Below, piece by piece: positions 1 through 6,336 of a stretch of DNA of 29,957 bases (within the stretch, counting starts at the first letter, position 1; each line of letters begins with the position of its first letter). This stretch comes from a virus. Location of the stretch: positions 1 to 29,957 of IMG/VR virus record IMGVR_UViG_3300006926_000015; one strand, 5' to 3'. The notes under the pieces are model-generated. The model had not been told where the DNA came from and made no database searches. It saw only the letters and a program-made list of their open reading frames with translations. A program made the position numbers and the translations under genes.

Positions 1-123
1 AACAAAAGGGTTTCTTGCACCACCTCATCAATTTCATTTTTATCTTTTGTAAATCTAAATGCCTGCTCTCGGAATTTTGGAATGTGTTCTGTGATATGAA
101 TATATATTTTATTCAAAATCAGG
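1..123. repeat. Left copy of 123-bp terminal direct repeat
   Basis: Bases 1-123 are identical to 29835-29957. The repeat covers the 3' end of the 122-aa gene and the 5' end of the sigma-like gene, which join smoothly when the ends are overlapped. This fits an assembly overlap of a circular or circularly permuted genome better than a true packaged terminus, which would more often lie outside a coding sequence. Confidence 0.95.
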
Positions 124-477
124 TGCTTTTAATTTTTCCAACTTCTCCACTAAGTCGTGAGAACTTTCAGTAAGCATAAATCTATAAGCTCTAATGGATT
201 TTGCGTTTCTTTTGGTTTCCATTCCTGCTAAAAAACCTGTGGTCATAATTGACATATTGGTTGGAATGATTGCAAGAAAATCAAAATAATTTCCTGGCTC
301 AATTTCTTTTTTGTAGCCATTATGATGCTTAATAATTATGTTGCAAATATCTACCCAATCTTTAAATCTACTGACATTTGCACCCGTGCAAAGTTTTATC
401 GTTCCACTTAAAAGATTTAAATAATCATTGAGCAAAATTTTATGTAAATTATTTATTGCAATTGGTTTATTAAACAC
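109..477 (-). CDS. Hypothetical phage protein, 122 aa
   Basis: I do not recognise a named family. The protein is mixed alpha/beta with no clear membrane segment; its middle (about residues 60-85) reads as a compact conserved-looking core with the stretch GNYFDFLAIIPTN. The start is GTG at 477; the frame is open a little further upstream but offers no ATG, so GTG is the best choice. It follows the NinG-like gene after a gap of 28 bases. On the circular map its stop overlaps the TTG start of the sigma-like gene by 8 bases, so the two are probably translationally coupled. The position at the end of the early cluster suggests an early or middle function, but no role can be assigned. Confidence 0.75.
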   Translation of the reverse strand: MFNKPIAINNLHKILLNDYLNLLSGTIKLCTGANVSRFKDWVDICNIIIKHHNGYKKEIEPGNYFDFLAIIPTNMSIMTTGFLAGMETKRNAKSIRAYRFMLTESSHDLVEKLEKLKAPDFE

Positions 478-505
478 ATTGACAAATAACTCAAAAAAAT
501 TCGGA

Positions 506-889
506 CTACGACATTGATCTTAGAATTTTATCAACAAGCTTTTTATAATAACTGATTTGCTCCTCATATTCGTGAGCCATTATTTTAACGGTGGATTTAC
601 TTTTAAGTTGCAATGCTTCTGCAATTTCTGATCCAAGTTTTTGACCGAACAAATACTGCTCCCCATATCGAAAAATATTACAGGACGGACATTGTGGTCT
701 GCAATTTTCTAAGTCAAATCTTGTGCTGAGGTATTTTCGGCTGATGAAGTGGCCATTTTGTAGATTTTTATAGTGGTCAAATTTGTGGCACGTGAAACAA
801 TAATTGAAACCATTTTCGTCTGCATCTTTTAATCTAACATATTTTGAGAATACTGCATCAAGCTTTTTTTTTAATTTACTTATTTTCAT
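506..889 (-). CDS. ninG: NinG/Rap-like recombination protein (HNH-type zinc fold)
   Basis: The 127-aa protein matches the phage lambda NinG (Rap) family. A CxxC pair at residues 31-34, the NGHFISR block at 45-51 and a second CxxC pair at 67-70 followed by N are the expected zinc-binding and HNH-like signature. In lambda, NinG takes part in Red-dependent recombination and Holliday-junction processing; here it would act on phage DNA in the cytoplasm. The length is shorter than lambda NinG (about 200 aa) but normal for the compact versions in small phages. Its ATG overlaps the stop of the upstream acetyltransferase-like gene as ATGA, so the two are coupled. The family assignment rests on motifs only. 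Confidence 0.82.
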   Translation of the reverse strand: MKISKLKKKLDAVFSKYVRLKDADENGFNYCFTCHKFDHYKNLQNGHFISRKYLSTRFDLENCRPQCPSCNIFRYGEQYLFGQKLGSEIAEALQLKSKSTVKIMAHEYEEQISYYKKLVDKILRSMS

Positions 890-1355
890 TTCTTAATATT
901 GTAACTCCACCTCTTTTTTAATTCTTTGCTTGTGTGTTTTCTTTTCTTATCTAATTTGGTATTCCAAGACAACCCCCCTGCATTTTCCTTTTCAAGAATA
1001 AAATTGCTTGCTTTCAAACTACTGCCATTCTCACTCATAAAAGTGTATGTGATAACTTTTTTATATCCCTTCAATTTAGCATACTTAATGACATAACTAC
1101 ATAATTTACTGACTGCATTTTTTATTCCTACTGTGCAAATACGATTTATTTCCAAAGTTGTGCCATTGTCCAAATTCCGTGATACAGGTCTTCCACAAAT
1201 TGCAACTCCAACCAAAGCGCTTTTGTAATAAACCCCAATACTAAATTTATGGCCTACTACTTTGTCGTGATGTCTGTGATGCCTTTAACATATTCGTTTG
1301 CTACGCTTAATTCTATTTGTTGAATATACCATTTCTCCGTATTAAATAAATTCAT
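886..1355 (-). pseudogene. Frameshifted GNAT-like (XF1762-type) protein gene
   Basis: From the ATG at 1355 the frame encodes 32 residues and then hits TAG at 1257-1259. The rest of the protein (to 886) continues in another frame. Adding one base to the short A run at 1284-1286 (minus strand AAA) restores one reading frame of about 156 aa, in which a KRHHRHHDK-like segment leads into HKFSIGVYYK and GVAICGRPVSRNLD. That order matches my memory of the XF1762-type phage family, which resembles GNAT acetyltransferases. The ATG overlaps the upstream stop as ATGA and the downstream stop overlaps the NinG-like start, so the locus is fully embedded in the operon. It may be a real frameshift mutation or a one-base assembly error. 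No classical slippery heptamer is present. Confidence 0.75.
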
Positions 1356-1723
1356 TCAAATATTGATAGTTGTCCTGTGCCCCCAAACATCATTGTTTGT
1401 CCTTCCATAGCATTTAGAACTTTAACTTGACTGGATATTCTTTGGCGTAAAGAAATAATGCAATCTTCCAATTCATTTATATTCGTTGCTGTATAATATC
1501 CTTTACTGCAACTGCAAAGTCCATAAATCAAATTGTTTACTCTTATATAATTAATGATCTTCCTCAATCTTGCTCCGTGTAAATTCATTTTTTCACAAAT
1601 TAAAGTTCCTGAAACTGCTGAGTTTTTGCCTTTGCGCATTGATATTCCTTTGACAATTAATGGAACTATTTCCAGCTCATCAGCATTCAACTCATAAGTA
1701 ATATTTTCAAAATTTTTTATCAT
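1352..1723 (-). CDS. Winged-helix-like protein with C-terminal clamp-binding-like motif
   Basis: The 123-aa protein has a predicted DNA-binding region at about residues 15-80: basic and helical, with a recognition-helix-like RLRKIINYIRVNNLI segment followed by a short strand and the turn SKGYYTAT. A helix rich in charged residues (85-105) follows. The last residues, QLSIFE (118-123), resemble the bacterial sliding-clamp binding motif QL(S/D)LF, suggesting contact with host DnaN. Similar winged-helix proteins without assigned function are common in Bacteroidota phages. Its start overlaps the 42-aa membrane ORF by 17 bases and its stop overlaps the next gene as ATGA. A role as a DNA-bound regulator or replication accessory is inferred. 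Confidence 0.78.
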   Translation of the reverse strand: MIKNFENITYELNADELEIVPLIVKGISMRKGKNSAVSGTLICEKMNLHGARLRKIINYIRVNNLIYGLCSCSKGYYTATNINELEDCIISLRQRISSQVKVLNAMEGQTMMFGGTGQLSIFE

Positions 1724-1835
1724 TTAAATTTTTAATTTTAGTTTTTAAATAATGTAAAAATCTTTCGTATTTCAATTTGTTTCTATAAATCAAATACAAA
1801 AATATGATCCACCCAAATACTATCCAGAAAATCAT
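1707..1835 (-). CDS. Small membrane protein, 42 aa
   Basis: This short ORF opens with one strongly hydrophobic helix (residues 1-17, IFWIVFGWIIFLYLIY) and continues with a basic, cytoplasmic-looking tail. The start ATG overlaps the stop of the preceding 59-aa membrane ORF as ATGA, and its 3' end overlaps the winged-helix gene start, as do neighbouring genes. Coupling on both sides and a clean membrane topology argue that it is expressed despite its size. Function is unknown; small early membrane proteins of phages sometimes serve superinfection exclusion or host takeover, but nothing here proves that. Confidence 0.55.
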   Translation of the reverse strand: MIFWIVFGWIIFLYLIYRNKLKYERFLHYLKTKIKNLNDKKF

Positions 1836-2011
1836 AAACAGTCGTGTAAATCTTTCACATCATTTGGTTGAATACCATAATCTCTTTCTTGGTCTCTTTT
1901 CATTTTTTCTTTTATTTTCTTTTTAAAAAGTAAATAGAAGGATAAAAAAAAACCAAAAAGAACTCCAATGATAAATGCAAGAGTGCATACTACAATTGTA
2001 ATAAATTTCAT
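1832..2011 (-). CDS. Small membrane protein, 59 aa
   Basis: The ATG at 2011 lies 6 bases after the stop of the Cys-rich gene and follows an A-rich leader. The product starts with a long hydrophobic segment (about residues 3-29) with a Cys at position 9, then a lysine-rich stretch (30-39) and a polar tail. The topology is N-out or N-in single-pass; the Cys is not in a convincing lipobox. The TGA stop overlaps the ATG of the 42-aa membrane ORF. The pair resembles overlapping two-component membrane genes such as Rz/Rz1 in layout only: it sits in the early region, far from the lysis genes, so I do not call it a spanin. Confidence 0.62.
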   Translation of the reverse strand: MKFITIVVCTLAFIIGVLFGFFLSFYLLFKKKIKEKMKRDQERDYGIQPNDVKDLHDCL

Positions 2012-2017
2012 AATTTT

Positions 2018-2371
2018 TTATTTTTGGTTATTAGTTGGCAAATCTTTTACTGACTTGACTGCATATTTTACATTTGCATCTTCTACTGCCCTATCCCAAG
2101 CGCTTTCACAATGGTCTTTGCATTCATAACAAAGTCCTTGATCTCTGTCCATTTGTGCTTCGCAACAATCACTTCTCTCACTCCATTCGTCTTCACATTC
2201 GCAATCGTCATTTTCTCCGCACATAATACAGGGTTGATGATCTTCACAAAATTCATCATCCATTTCTGCATCTTTGTAACATAAATTGCACGGCGTATTA
2301 TTTCCATCCCATTCTGTTGGGTCATCCCCATAAGTTGATCTTGTGCCTTTTACCCATTTTTCATAATTCAT
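2018..2371 (-). CDS. Acidic cysteine-rich protein, 117 aa
   Basis: The protein carries a dense series of Cys pairs: CNLC (28-31), a single Cys with following His near 42-45, CIMC (48-51), CEC (57-59), a CC pair near 69-70, CYEC (81-84) and a further Cys and His at 87-88. It is very rich in Asp and Glu. The spacing suggests several small zinc-binding knuckles, perhaps two rubredoxin- or RING-like sites, with an acidic surface. I do not recognise a named family. Acidic small phage proteins can mimic DNA or bind host proteins, but that is speculation. The start overlaps the preceding 34-aa ORF as ATGA. A second reading frame in the same stretch is a shadow and is not reported. Confidence 0.75.
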   Translation of the reverse strand: MNYEKWVKGTRSTYGDDPTEWDGNNTPCNLCYKDAEMDDEFCEDHQPCIMCGENDDCECEDEWSERSDCCEAQMDRDQGLCYECKDHCESAWDRAVEDANVKYAVKSVKDLPTNNQK

Positions 2372-2472
2372 TTTTTCTCTGTTTTTTGTTTTGCGATTAA
2401 TACTAATGCCTCTCTAATTTTAGGCAATTCTCTTATAATTGTTTCATAAAATTGTTTTTCATATATTGTCAT
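2368..2472 (-). CDS. Tiny ORF, 34 aa, translationally coupled
   Basis: An ORF of 34 codons begins with ATG at 2472, eight bases beyond the stop of the preceding 124-aa gene, after an A-rich leader. It ends in TGA overlapping the ATG of the Cys-rich gene. The product is one amphipathic helix (YEKQFYETIIRELPKIREAL). The ATGA junction matches the style of neighbouring genes, which is the main support. It could instead be a leader that couples translation. No function is evident. Confidence 0.45.
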   Translation of the reverse strand: MTIYEKQFYETIIRELPKIREALVLIAKQKTEKK

Positions 2473-2479
2473 AATTTCT

Positions 2480-2854
2480 TTATTTTTTATTGGTTATTAA
2501 TTTGGGTGGTTCTCTGTAAAGTGGAACCTCAGCTTTTGGTTTATTAAGTGTATGCACCTCGTATGTTGCATAATCAATTAAAGATTTTTGTTTACGCACC
2601 CATTTATAAAATGTTGGAATACTTAAAAAATCTTGATCTGCTGATCTCACTCCATTATGGAATGCAGTTTGAATATCTGATAAAAATAATTTTCTAAATT
2701 TATTCTCTGTAATTAAATCTTTCGCAAAAGTTTGAGCAAGTAAGGCCATAGTTTTTCCGTCTGTTCGGTGTCCAAGTTCAATTGTTGTTTTTGCAATCAA
2801 GTCATAAATTTTATCCGTCAATTCTTTATGATCCATAAATTTTAATGCTTTCAT
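2480..2854 (-). CDS. Hypothetical replication-cluster protein, 124 aa
   Basis: The 124-aa product is mostly helical, with the stretch LGHRTDGKTMALLAQ (about 27-41) and a C-terminal FYKWVRKQKSLID (82-94) that recall small conserved proteins found next to replisome-organiser genes in flavobacterial phages. I cannot name a family. The ATG overlaps the stop of the replisome-organiser-like gene as ATGA, so the two are probably made in fixed proportion. Position suggests a helicase-loader or replication-accessory role. That is inference from neighbours; no Walker motif is present, so it is not a DnaC-type ATPase. Confidence 0.75.
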   Translation of the reverse strand: MKALKFMDHKELTDKIYDLIAKTTIELGHRTDGKTMALLAQTFAKDLITENKFRKLFLSDIQTAFHNGVRSADQDFLSIPTFYKWVRKQKSLIDYATYEVHTLNKPKAEVPLYREPPKLITNKK

Positions 2855-3510
2855 AAATAATTTTTTCCTTTTTTATATTCATCCAATTGTGCATCAATTT
2901 TTGATGCTGATTTTTTGGGCGCAATAAATTGTGATCTGTTTCTGGTTTCCCAAGTTCGGACGCAAGCTTTCCAATCTTTCATTTTGTTTTTACCAATCAT
3001 CCAACCTTTGCTGATGTAGAAATCTAAAAATGTTTGCACATCAACATCATTATTTCTTTTATCACAATAAACTTTCAGCTCATCAAAAGTAGGTGGTTTA
3101 AATATATAATTATTTATTTTAATTTCTTTATTCTTATTAATAGTTGTTGGATTACTTGCTGACTTGCTGTCAAAATCTTTCACAACTTGTTGTTCAATTT
3201 CTTCACAACTTATCAGATGAATTAAAATTTCGTGATTAATCATAAAAAATTGTCTTGCTGGTGTTCCTTTGCGTTTTGTGACAATGATCTTGTGTTCACG
3301 TAACACTTTCAATGCTTGTCTTTGTTTGTATGCGCTGAGAGTTGTATCTCTTTCAATATTTTTTTCTGTATTAAAAAACCATTGTGAATTTTCAAAATAA
3401 TGATTTTTGGAAATTAAATCAGCCAATAATAAAGTTGCTTCAATTCCAATTGATCTTGCAAGTTTTTTGTTTACAATATAAAATGCTGTTGAACTTAATA
3501 AATTTATCAT
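2851..3510 (-). CDS. Replisome-organiser-like replication initiation protein
   Basis: The 219-aa protein has an N-terminal winged-helix domain (about residues 1-100) in which the segment QRQALKVLREHKIIVTKRKG is the recognition helix and wing. A low-complexity Ser/Asn/Lys linker follows (110-130). The C-terminal module (about 135-190) begins PPTFDELKVYC and contains WMIGKNKMKDWKACVRTWE. This two-part architecture is usual for phage replication initiators of the replisome-organiser or DnaD-like type, which bind the origin and recruit host helicase. It overlaps the DnaA-like gene upstream and the 124-aa gene downstream by ATGA junctions. Binding sites were not identified. Confidence 0.78.
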   Translation of the reverse strand: MINLLSSTAFYIVNKKLARSIGIEATLLLADLISKNHYFENSQWFFNTEKNIERDTTLSAYKQRQALKVLREHKIIVTKRKGTPARQFFMINHEILIHLISCEEIEQQVVKDFDSKSASNPTTINKNKEIKINNYIFKPPTFDELKVYCDKRNNDVDVQTFLDFYISKGWMIGKNKMKDWKACVRTWETRNRSQFIAPKKSASKIDAQLDEYKKGKNYL

Positions 3511-4025
3511 AATTGAATATCAATTTTAATTTCGTAACCCTCAAATATAGCTTTTATTTTTTCAACATTTTCGCACATATCAGCATAAATTGTTCTGAAA
3601 TTGTAAGTGGTTGAACCAGAAGTAATTACAATTGTGACTCTACCATTTTTTGCAACCATTTTGTTTTTCAGCAATATTTTTCTGATTTCTGGTTTTCCTA
3701 AAATCGGTGCTGACTTCTGATCTGAATAAATATTTTCATAAAGTAAGTTGAATTTATCTCTGTACTTTGCCCAATTTCCATAAAGATTTTGATGCATTTT
3801 CAACCAATGATAAACACAAGTACGGTCGCGGTTCAATGCCTCAGCAATTACTTTGTGATGTATTTTATGTTTTTCTGATGCGATTTGACAAATACAAATT
3901 CTTGCTAAATTCAAATCTTGTTTACGTGATTTACTCAATAAAGAGTACAGAGGTAAATGAAAAACCTCTGACGCTTTATTGATTATTGAATTTAACTGCT
4001 TGGTGTCAGTTATATTTATTTGCAT
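3507..4025 (-). CDS. DnaA domain IV-like DNA-binding protein
   Basis: The preferred start is ATG at 4025, just after the SSB-like stop at 4027. The frame is open further upstream, but that would run 110 bases into the SSB-like gene. The 172-aa product has a DnaA C-terminal-like helix-turn-helix at about residues 15-80: SKSRKQDLNLARICICQIA matches the basic helix and AEALNRDRTCVYHWL matches the DnaA signature, where most DnaA proteins have RDHTTV. There is no AAA+ ATPase domain, so it can bind DnaA-box-like sites but cannot melt DNA alone. The rest (90-172) is unassigned alpha/beta. It probably helps host replication proteins recognise the phage origin. Confidence 0.78.
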   Translation of the reverse strand: MQINITDTKQLNSIINKASEVFHLPLYSLLSKSRKQDLNLARICICQIASEKHKIHHKVIAEALNRDRTCVYHWLKMHQNLYGNWAKYRDKFNLLYENIYSDQKSAPILGKPEIRKILLKNKMVAKNGRVTIVITSGSTTYNFRTIYADMCENVEKIKAIFEGYEIKIDIQL

Positions 4026-4026
4026 T

Positions 4027-4518
4027 CTAAAATGGCAAATCTGTTTTGTCAGCCATTGACATTCCAGATTTTTCTCCAACTCCATTTTCAGCTGAAGATT
4101 TTTCTGAATAAACCCAATTAACAAACTGATCCGCAACTTTCAAAACTTCTTCCACTTCCATTTCTCGGTCTGATGCTGAAAATTCAATTGCAGCTTTTAA
4201 ACTTGATTGTTTTACTATCATTTTTTGAATATCAACTCCACCTTTGGGTGCTGGTCTTCCAACAAACTGATTGTTCTGACCACTTGGCTGGAAGTCAGAA
4301 AATGGTTTGATCTTATGAAAATCTTTTTTTGATGTATCATAAGTATATGGTGCTTCTTGACCAACCACAAATTTAGTTTGAGTTTCAGTTTTACTCATAT
4401 ACTGACCGTGATCTCCATTTTCCATTGTGATTTCCCACTTGTATAAAAGTCCATATTGACTTTCCCAAGTTCCGTTTCCATTTACTGATTTGACTACTGC
4501 TTTTTTTACTTGATCCAT
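4027..4518 (-). CDS. Single-stranded DNA-binding-like protein
   Basis: The 163-aa protein begins with an OB-fold-like region (about residues 5-60: GTWESQYGLLYKWEITMENG and following strands), then a Gln/Asn/Pro/Gly-rich linker (75-92), a helical segment (95-135) and a flexible Ser/Glu-rich tail ending in DLPF. The tip closely resembles the acidic D(D)IPF end of bacterial SSB, which recruits replication and repair enzymes. It would coat phage ssDNA in the cytoplasm. It lies directly upstream of the DnaA-like and organiser genes and 2 bases after the zinc-ribbon gene. The sequence is divergent from classical SSB, so the call rests on layout, the C-terminal tip and context. Confidence 0.75.
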   Translation of the reverse strand: MDQVKKAVVKSVNGNGTWESQYGLLYKWEITMENGDHGQYMSKTETQTKFVVGQEAPYTYDTSKKDFHKIKPFSDFQPSGQNNQFVGRPAPKGGVDIQKMIVKQSSLKAAIEFSASDREMEVEEVLKVADQFVNWVYSEKSSAENGVGEKSGMSMADKTDLPF

Positions 4519-4520
4519 AA

Positions 4521-4706
4521 TTATTTATTTGTTTTATTTTGCCTACTCTTTTTAAGTTTTTCGGCTTTCACTTTTTCTAATGTCTTGATTCTAAATATTA
4601 TAACTTTTGTATTACAAAAATCACAACACAATCCTTTTTTTAATGGCTCCGCATTATTTCCGAAACCAATTTTTTTCTCTTGACAAATTACACATTTATA
4701 TTTCAT
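4521..4706 (-). CDS. Small zinc-ribbon protein, 61 aa
   Basis: The protein begins MKYKCVIC (CxxC at residues 5-8) and carries CCDFC (27-31), giving the four cysteines of a zinc knuckle spaced by a glycine/asparagine turn; a lysine-rich tail (48-61) follows. Small proteins of this pattern are common beside replication genes in marine phages, with no established role. The ATG is 3 bases past the stop of the preceding 59-aa ORF and the gene ends 2 bases before the SSB-like start. Nucleic-acid or protein binding is plausible. Confidence 0.75.
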   Translation of the reverse strand: MKYKCVICQEKKIGFGNNAEPLKKGLCCDFCNTKVIIFRIKTLEKVKAEKLKKSRQNKTNK

Positions 4707-4709
4707 AAT

Positions 4710-4889
4710 TTAAAATTTATCAATTAATTTATTAAGTTCCTTTTTTAAGTATGGAACTCGTTCTGATTTCTCTTTTGGCAAGATCACAAATAAATTGCTT
4801 TCCGTTTCTTTGCAAAGCAAATCTAACATTTTTTCTAATTTATGTTCTCGCATTTCCAATAAAACCCATTCTTTTAATCTCTCTTTCAT
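4710..4889 (-). CDS. Hypothetical helical protein, 59 aa
   Basis: An ORF of 59 codons starts with ATG at 4889, overlapping the stop of the 87-aa gene as ATGA, and ends with TAA at 4710-4712, three bases before the zinc-ribbon ATG. It fills what would otherwise be a 179-base gap in a region with no other gaps. The product is a charged, mostly helical protein (LEMREHKLEKMLDLLCK in the first half) without recognisable motifs. The coupling and the perfect fit between neighbours support expression. Function is unknown. Confidence 0.68.
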   Translation of the reverse strand: MKERLKEWVLLEMREHKLEKMLDLLCKETESNLFVILPKEKSERVPYLKKELNKLIDKF

Positions 4890-5149
4890 AATTCCTCAAT
4901 GTGTTTAATCACTTGCTTTTTGATATATTCTTTCTCGCACAAACCTGAGTTCAAAAAAGTATAAGCATCCATAATTATGGTTTTTTCTTTTTTCACGGGT
5001 TCGTCCAAAGACAAAGAATTTTCATAATATTCCAATGTCAAATAAATCTCATTGTCGTGACAAGCAAAAGTTGTGATGTCGGTTGCATACAGAAAATCTG
5101 GTTCCGGTTTTTTGCAGCATTTTTTCTTAGTACATTTTTTCTTTGCCAT
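4886..5149 (-). CDS. Hypothetical protein with basic Cys-rich N-terminus, 87 aa
   Basis: Residues 2-14 are almost all Lys and Cys (AKKKCTKKKCCKK), a basic cysteine patch that may bind metal or nucleic acid. The remainder (20-87) is mixed strand and helix with no familiar motif. The ATG overlaps the upstream stop as TAATG and the stop overlaps the next ATG, so the gene is tightly coupled on both sides. I do not recognise a family. Confidence 0.7.
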   Translation of the reverse strand: MAKKKCTKKKCCKKPEPDFLYATDITTFACHDNEIYLTLEYYENSLSLDEPVKKEKTIIMDAYTFLNSGLCEKEYIKKQVIKHIEEL

Positions 5150-5529
5150 TATTTCAATTGTTTAATGAATTTGTGCATTTGGTTTCTCCAAACATCTTCT
5201 GTAATTGGATCATTGCTTGCATCAAAAGCACAAGTTATGGTTGAAAAATGATATTCAAAACCTTCACTTGTGTCTTTTAAATAATCAGCAACAATTTTTC
5301 CGTCCACAACTCTCACTCTATAATACCAAGTTTTGAAACCTTTGTCCCATTTAAAATATGCTGGAAGATCACTTGCTTTATATTGTTTTATTTTGCTCAC
5401 TCTTTCTACAACATCAAAAGTCAATTCTTTTGCTTCTTCCAGCTCATTAATTTTTTCTGTCATTAATTTATCCACTTCTTGTAAGTTGGATATTTCTACT
5501 TTTAGTTCTTCGTGTCTGATTTTGTCCAT
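5149..5529 (-). CDS. Hypothetical protein, coiled-coil N-terminus, 126 aa
   Basis: The first 50 residues form a charged heptad-like helix (MDKIRHEELKVEISNLQEVD and onward), probably an oligomerising coiled coil. A compact domain with aromatic strands follows (FKWDKGFKTWYYRVRVVDGK, about 59-78). No named family was recognised. It starts 4 bases after the stop of the 98-aa gene and ends with a TAATG overlap to the 87-aa gene. It belongs to the first part of the early cluster; role unknown. Confidence 0.72.
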   Translation of the reverse strand: MDKIRHEELKVEISNLQEVDKLMTEKINELEEAKELTFDVVERVSKIKQYKASDLPAYFKWDKGFKTWYYRVRVVDGKIVADYLKDTSEGFEYHFSTITCAFDASNDPITEDVWRNQMHKFIKQLK

Positions 5530-5533
5530 TTTT

Positions 5534-5830
5534 TTATTTGTTTAAGTCCTTCAATTTATACTCTTTTGATTTTATTTTTGCTTCTGTTTCTTTTTTTGTT
5601 TCACCAAGAAATATATTTCTATATTTTCCTGTGGTTCTGCTGTAATCCCAAGCATTTTTGTCCAAAGTCACTTGTTCATATTCTAAACCATCTTTTTGCT
5701 TCCATTCTTTGACTGCAATTAATGTGTCATAAGATTGAAACATTTTTTTGTAATTCATTGTGATAATGAATTGATTTGCAATAAGATTTCCATTTGATGA
5801 AATCATATTTTTTACATTTAATTTTGTCAT
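5534..5830 (-). CDS. Small conserved-type phage protein, 98 aa
   Basis: The 98-aa product has a strand-rich N-terminal half, including FQSYDTLIAV, and a distinctive end in which WDYSRTTGKYRNIFLGE leads into a repeated charged helix (ETEAKIKSKEYKL). I remember this WDYS-TTGKY-FLGE pattern from small hypothetical proteins in phages of several hosts, without a known role. It is the first gene after the terminator at 5859-5885, yet no matching promoter lies in the 29-base gap, so transcription probably reads through. Confidence 0.74.
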   Translation of the reverse strand: MTKLNVKNMISSNGNLIANQFIITMNYKKMFQSYDTLIAVKEWKQKDGLEYEQVTLDKNAWDYSRTTGKYRNIFLGETKKETEAKIKSKEYKLKDLNK

Positions 5831-5858
5831 TTTCTTTATTTTTTTAGTGGATCATTAA

Positions 5859-5885
5859 AAAAAGCACCCATTTTGAGTGCTTTTT
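5859..5885 (-). terminator. Rho-independent terminator after the 127-aa gene
   Basis: Arms 5859-5867 and 5877-5885 pair perfectly over 9 bp around a 9-base loop. On the minus strand the hairpin runs into seven T residues. It starts 8 bases beyond the stop of the 127-aa gene and ends before the 98-aa ATG at 5830. On the plus strand the T tract is also good (five T), so it may work both ways. Confidence 0.85.
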
Positions 5886-5893
5886 GTGATACT

Positions 5894-6277
5894 TTATTTT
5901 GAATAATCAGGTGTTATTTCAAGATTTGTTGCATAGTTTTCTCGTACATAATCAAAATCAACTTTCATCATTTTTCCATTTGAATTTTTTACAATGAAAG
6001 GATATTTGTGTGAACGACTTGCATATCCAAATAATTTGAAACCGTCTTTGTCAGTTTTTTCCAAATCATAACCATAAATTTTATTGATTGATAATAAGTC
6101 AAGTTCAATTTTTGATTTTGCACCAGAATTTCTAATTTCCATTTTCATTGAAAAACTGACTTCATCAAAAGAAATATTTCCTTGTTTGATTTTAATTCCG
6201 AATTGTGCTTCTAAATGATCTGTTGATTTTTTAAGTTCTTCTCTGAACTTCCGTAGATTGACTTTGTTCATTTCCAT
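5894..6277 (-). CDS. Hypothetical first early protein, 127 aa
   Basis: This gene stands alone between a canonical promoter (6307-6336) and a strong terminator (5859-5885). A longer frame reaching 6340 exists but would run through the promoter, so ATG at 6277 (or 6271, MNKVNL) is the proper start, about 23 bases past the predicted transcription start. The 127-aa product has a helical N-terminus (1-30), a domain with KIKQGNISFDEVSFSMKMEI (about 24-43), and a C-terminal part (75-110) with GFKLFGYASRSHKYPFIV. I recall small phage proteins with this GNISY..F and G-Y-SR-KYPF pattern but no function. Its isolated unit suggests a regulator or early takeover protein; that is inference. Confidence 0.77.
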   Translation of the reverse strand: MEMNKVNLRKFREELKKSTDHLEAQFGIKIKQGNISFDEVSFSMKMEIRNSGAKSKIELDLLSINKIYGYDLEKTDKDGFKLFGYASRSHKYPFIVKNSNGKMMKVDFDYVRENYATNLEITPDYSK

Positions 6278-6306
6278 TTGTCGTTTTATGTATTGATTAA
6301 TAATAT

Positions 6307-6336
6307 GCAAATATAGACAATAGAAGTGACATTTCA
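6307..6336 (-). promoter_or_regulatory. Leftward Bacteroidota-type promoter for early genes
   Basis: On the minus strand TTG (6336-6334) is followed after 19 bases by TATATTTG (6314-6307). This fits the Bacteroidota consensus TTG / TAnnTTTG with normal spacing. Transcription should start near 6300, giving a leader of about 23 bases before the ATG at 6277. The -33 element lies inside an inverted repeat (6331-6352). Confidence 0.8.

Noticed and set aside
1788-1800. TATTTTTG on the minus strand inside the 42-aa ORF, a possible -7 box
   Set aside because: No -33 TTG at suitable spacing; such AT-rich octamers are expected by chance here.
1707-2011. The two early membrane ORFs as an Rz/Rz1 spanin pair
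   Set aside because: No lipobox, no embedded frame arrangement, and they lie far from the lysis genes.
4026-4136. Upstream extension of the DnaA-like gene to 4136
   Set aside because: It would overlap the SSB-like gene by 110 bases, while an ATG sits one base after that gene's stop as in neighbouring junctions.
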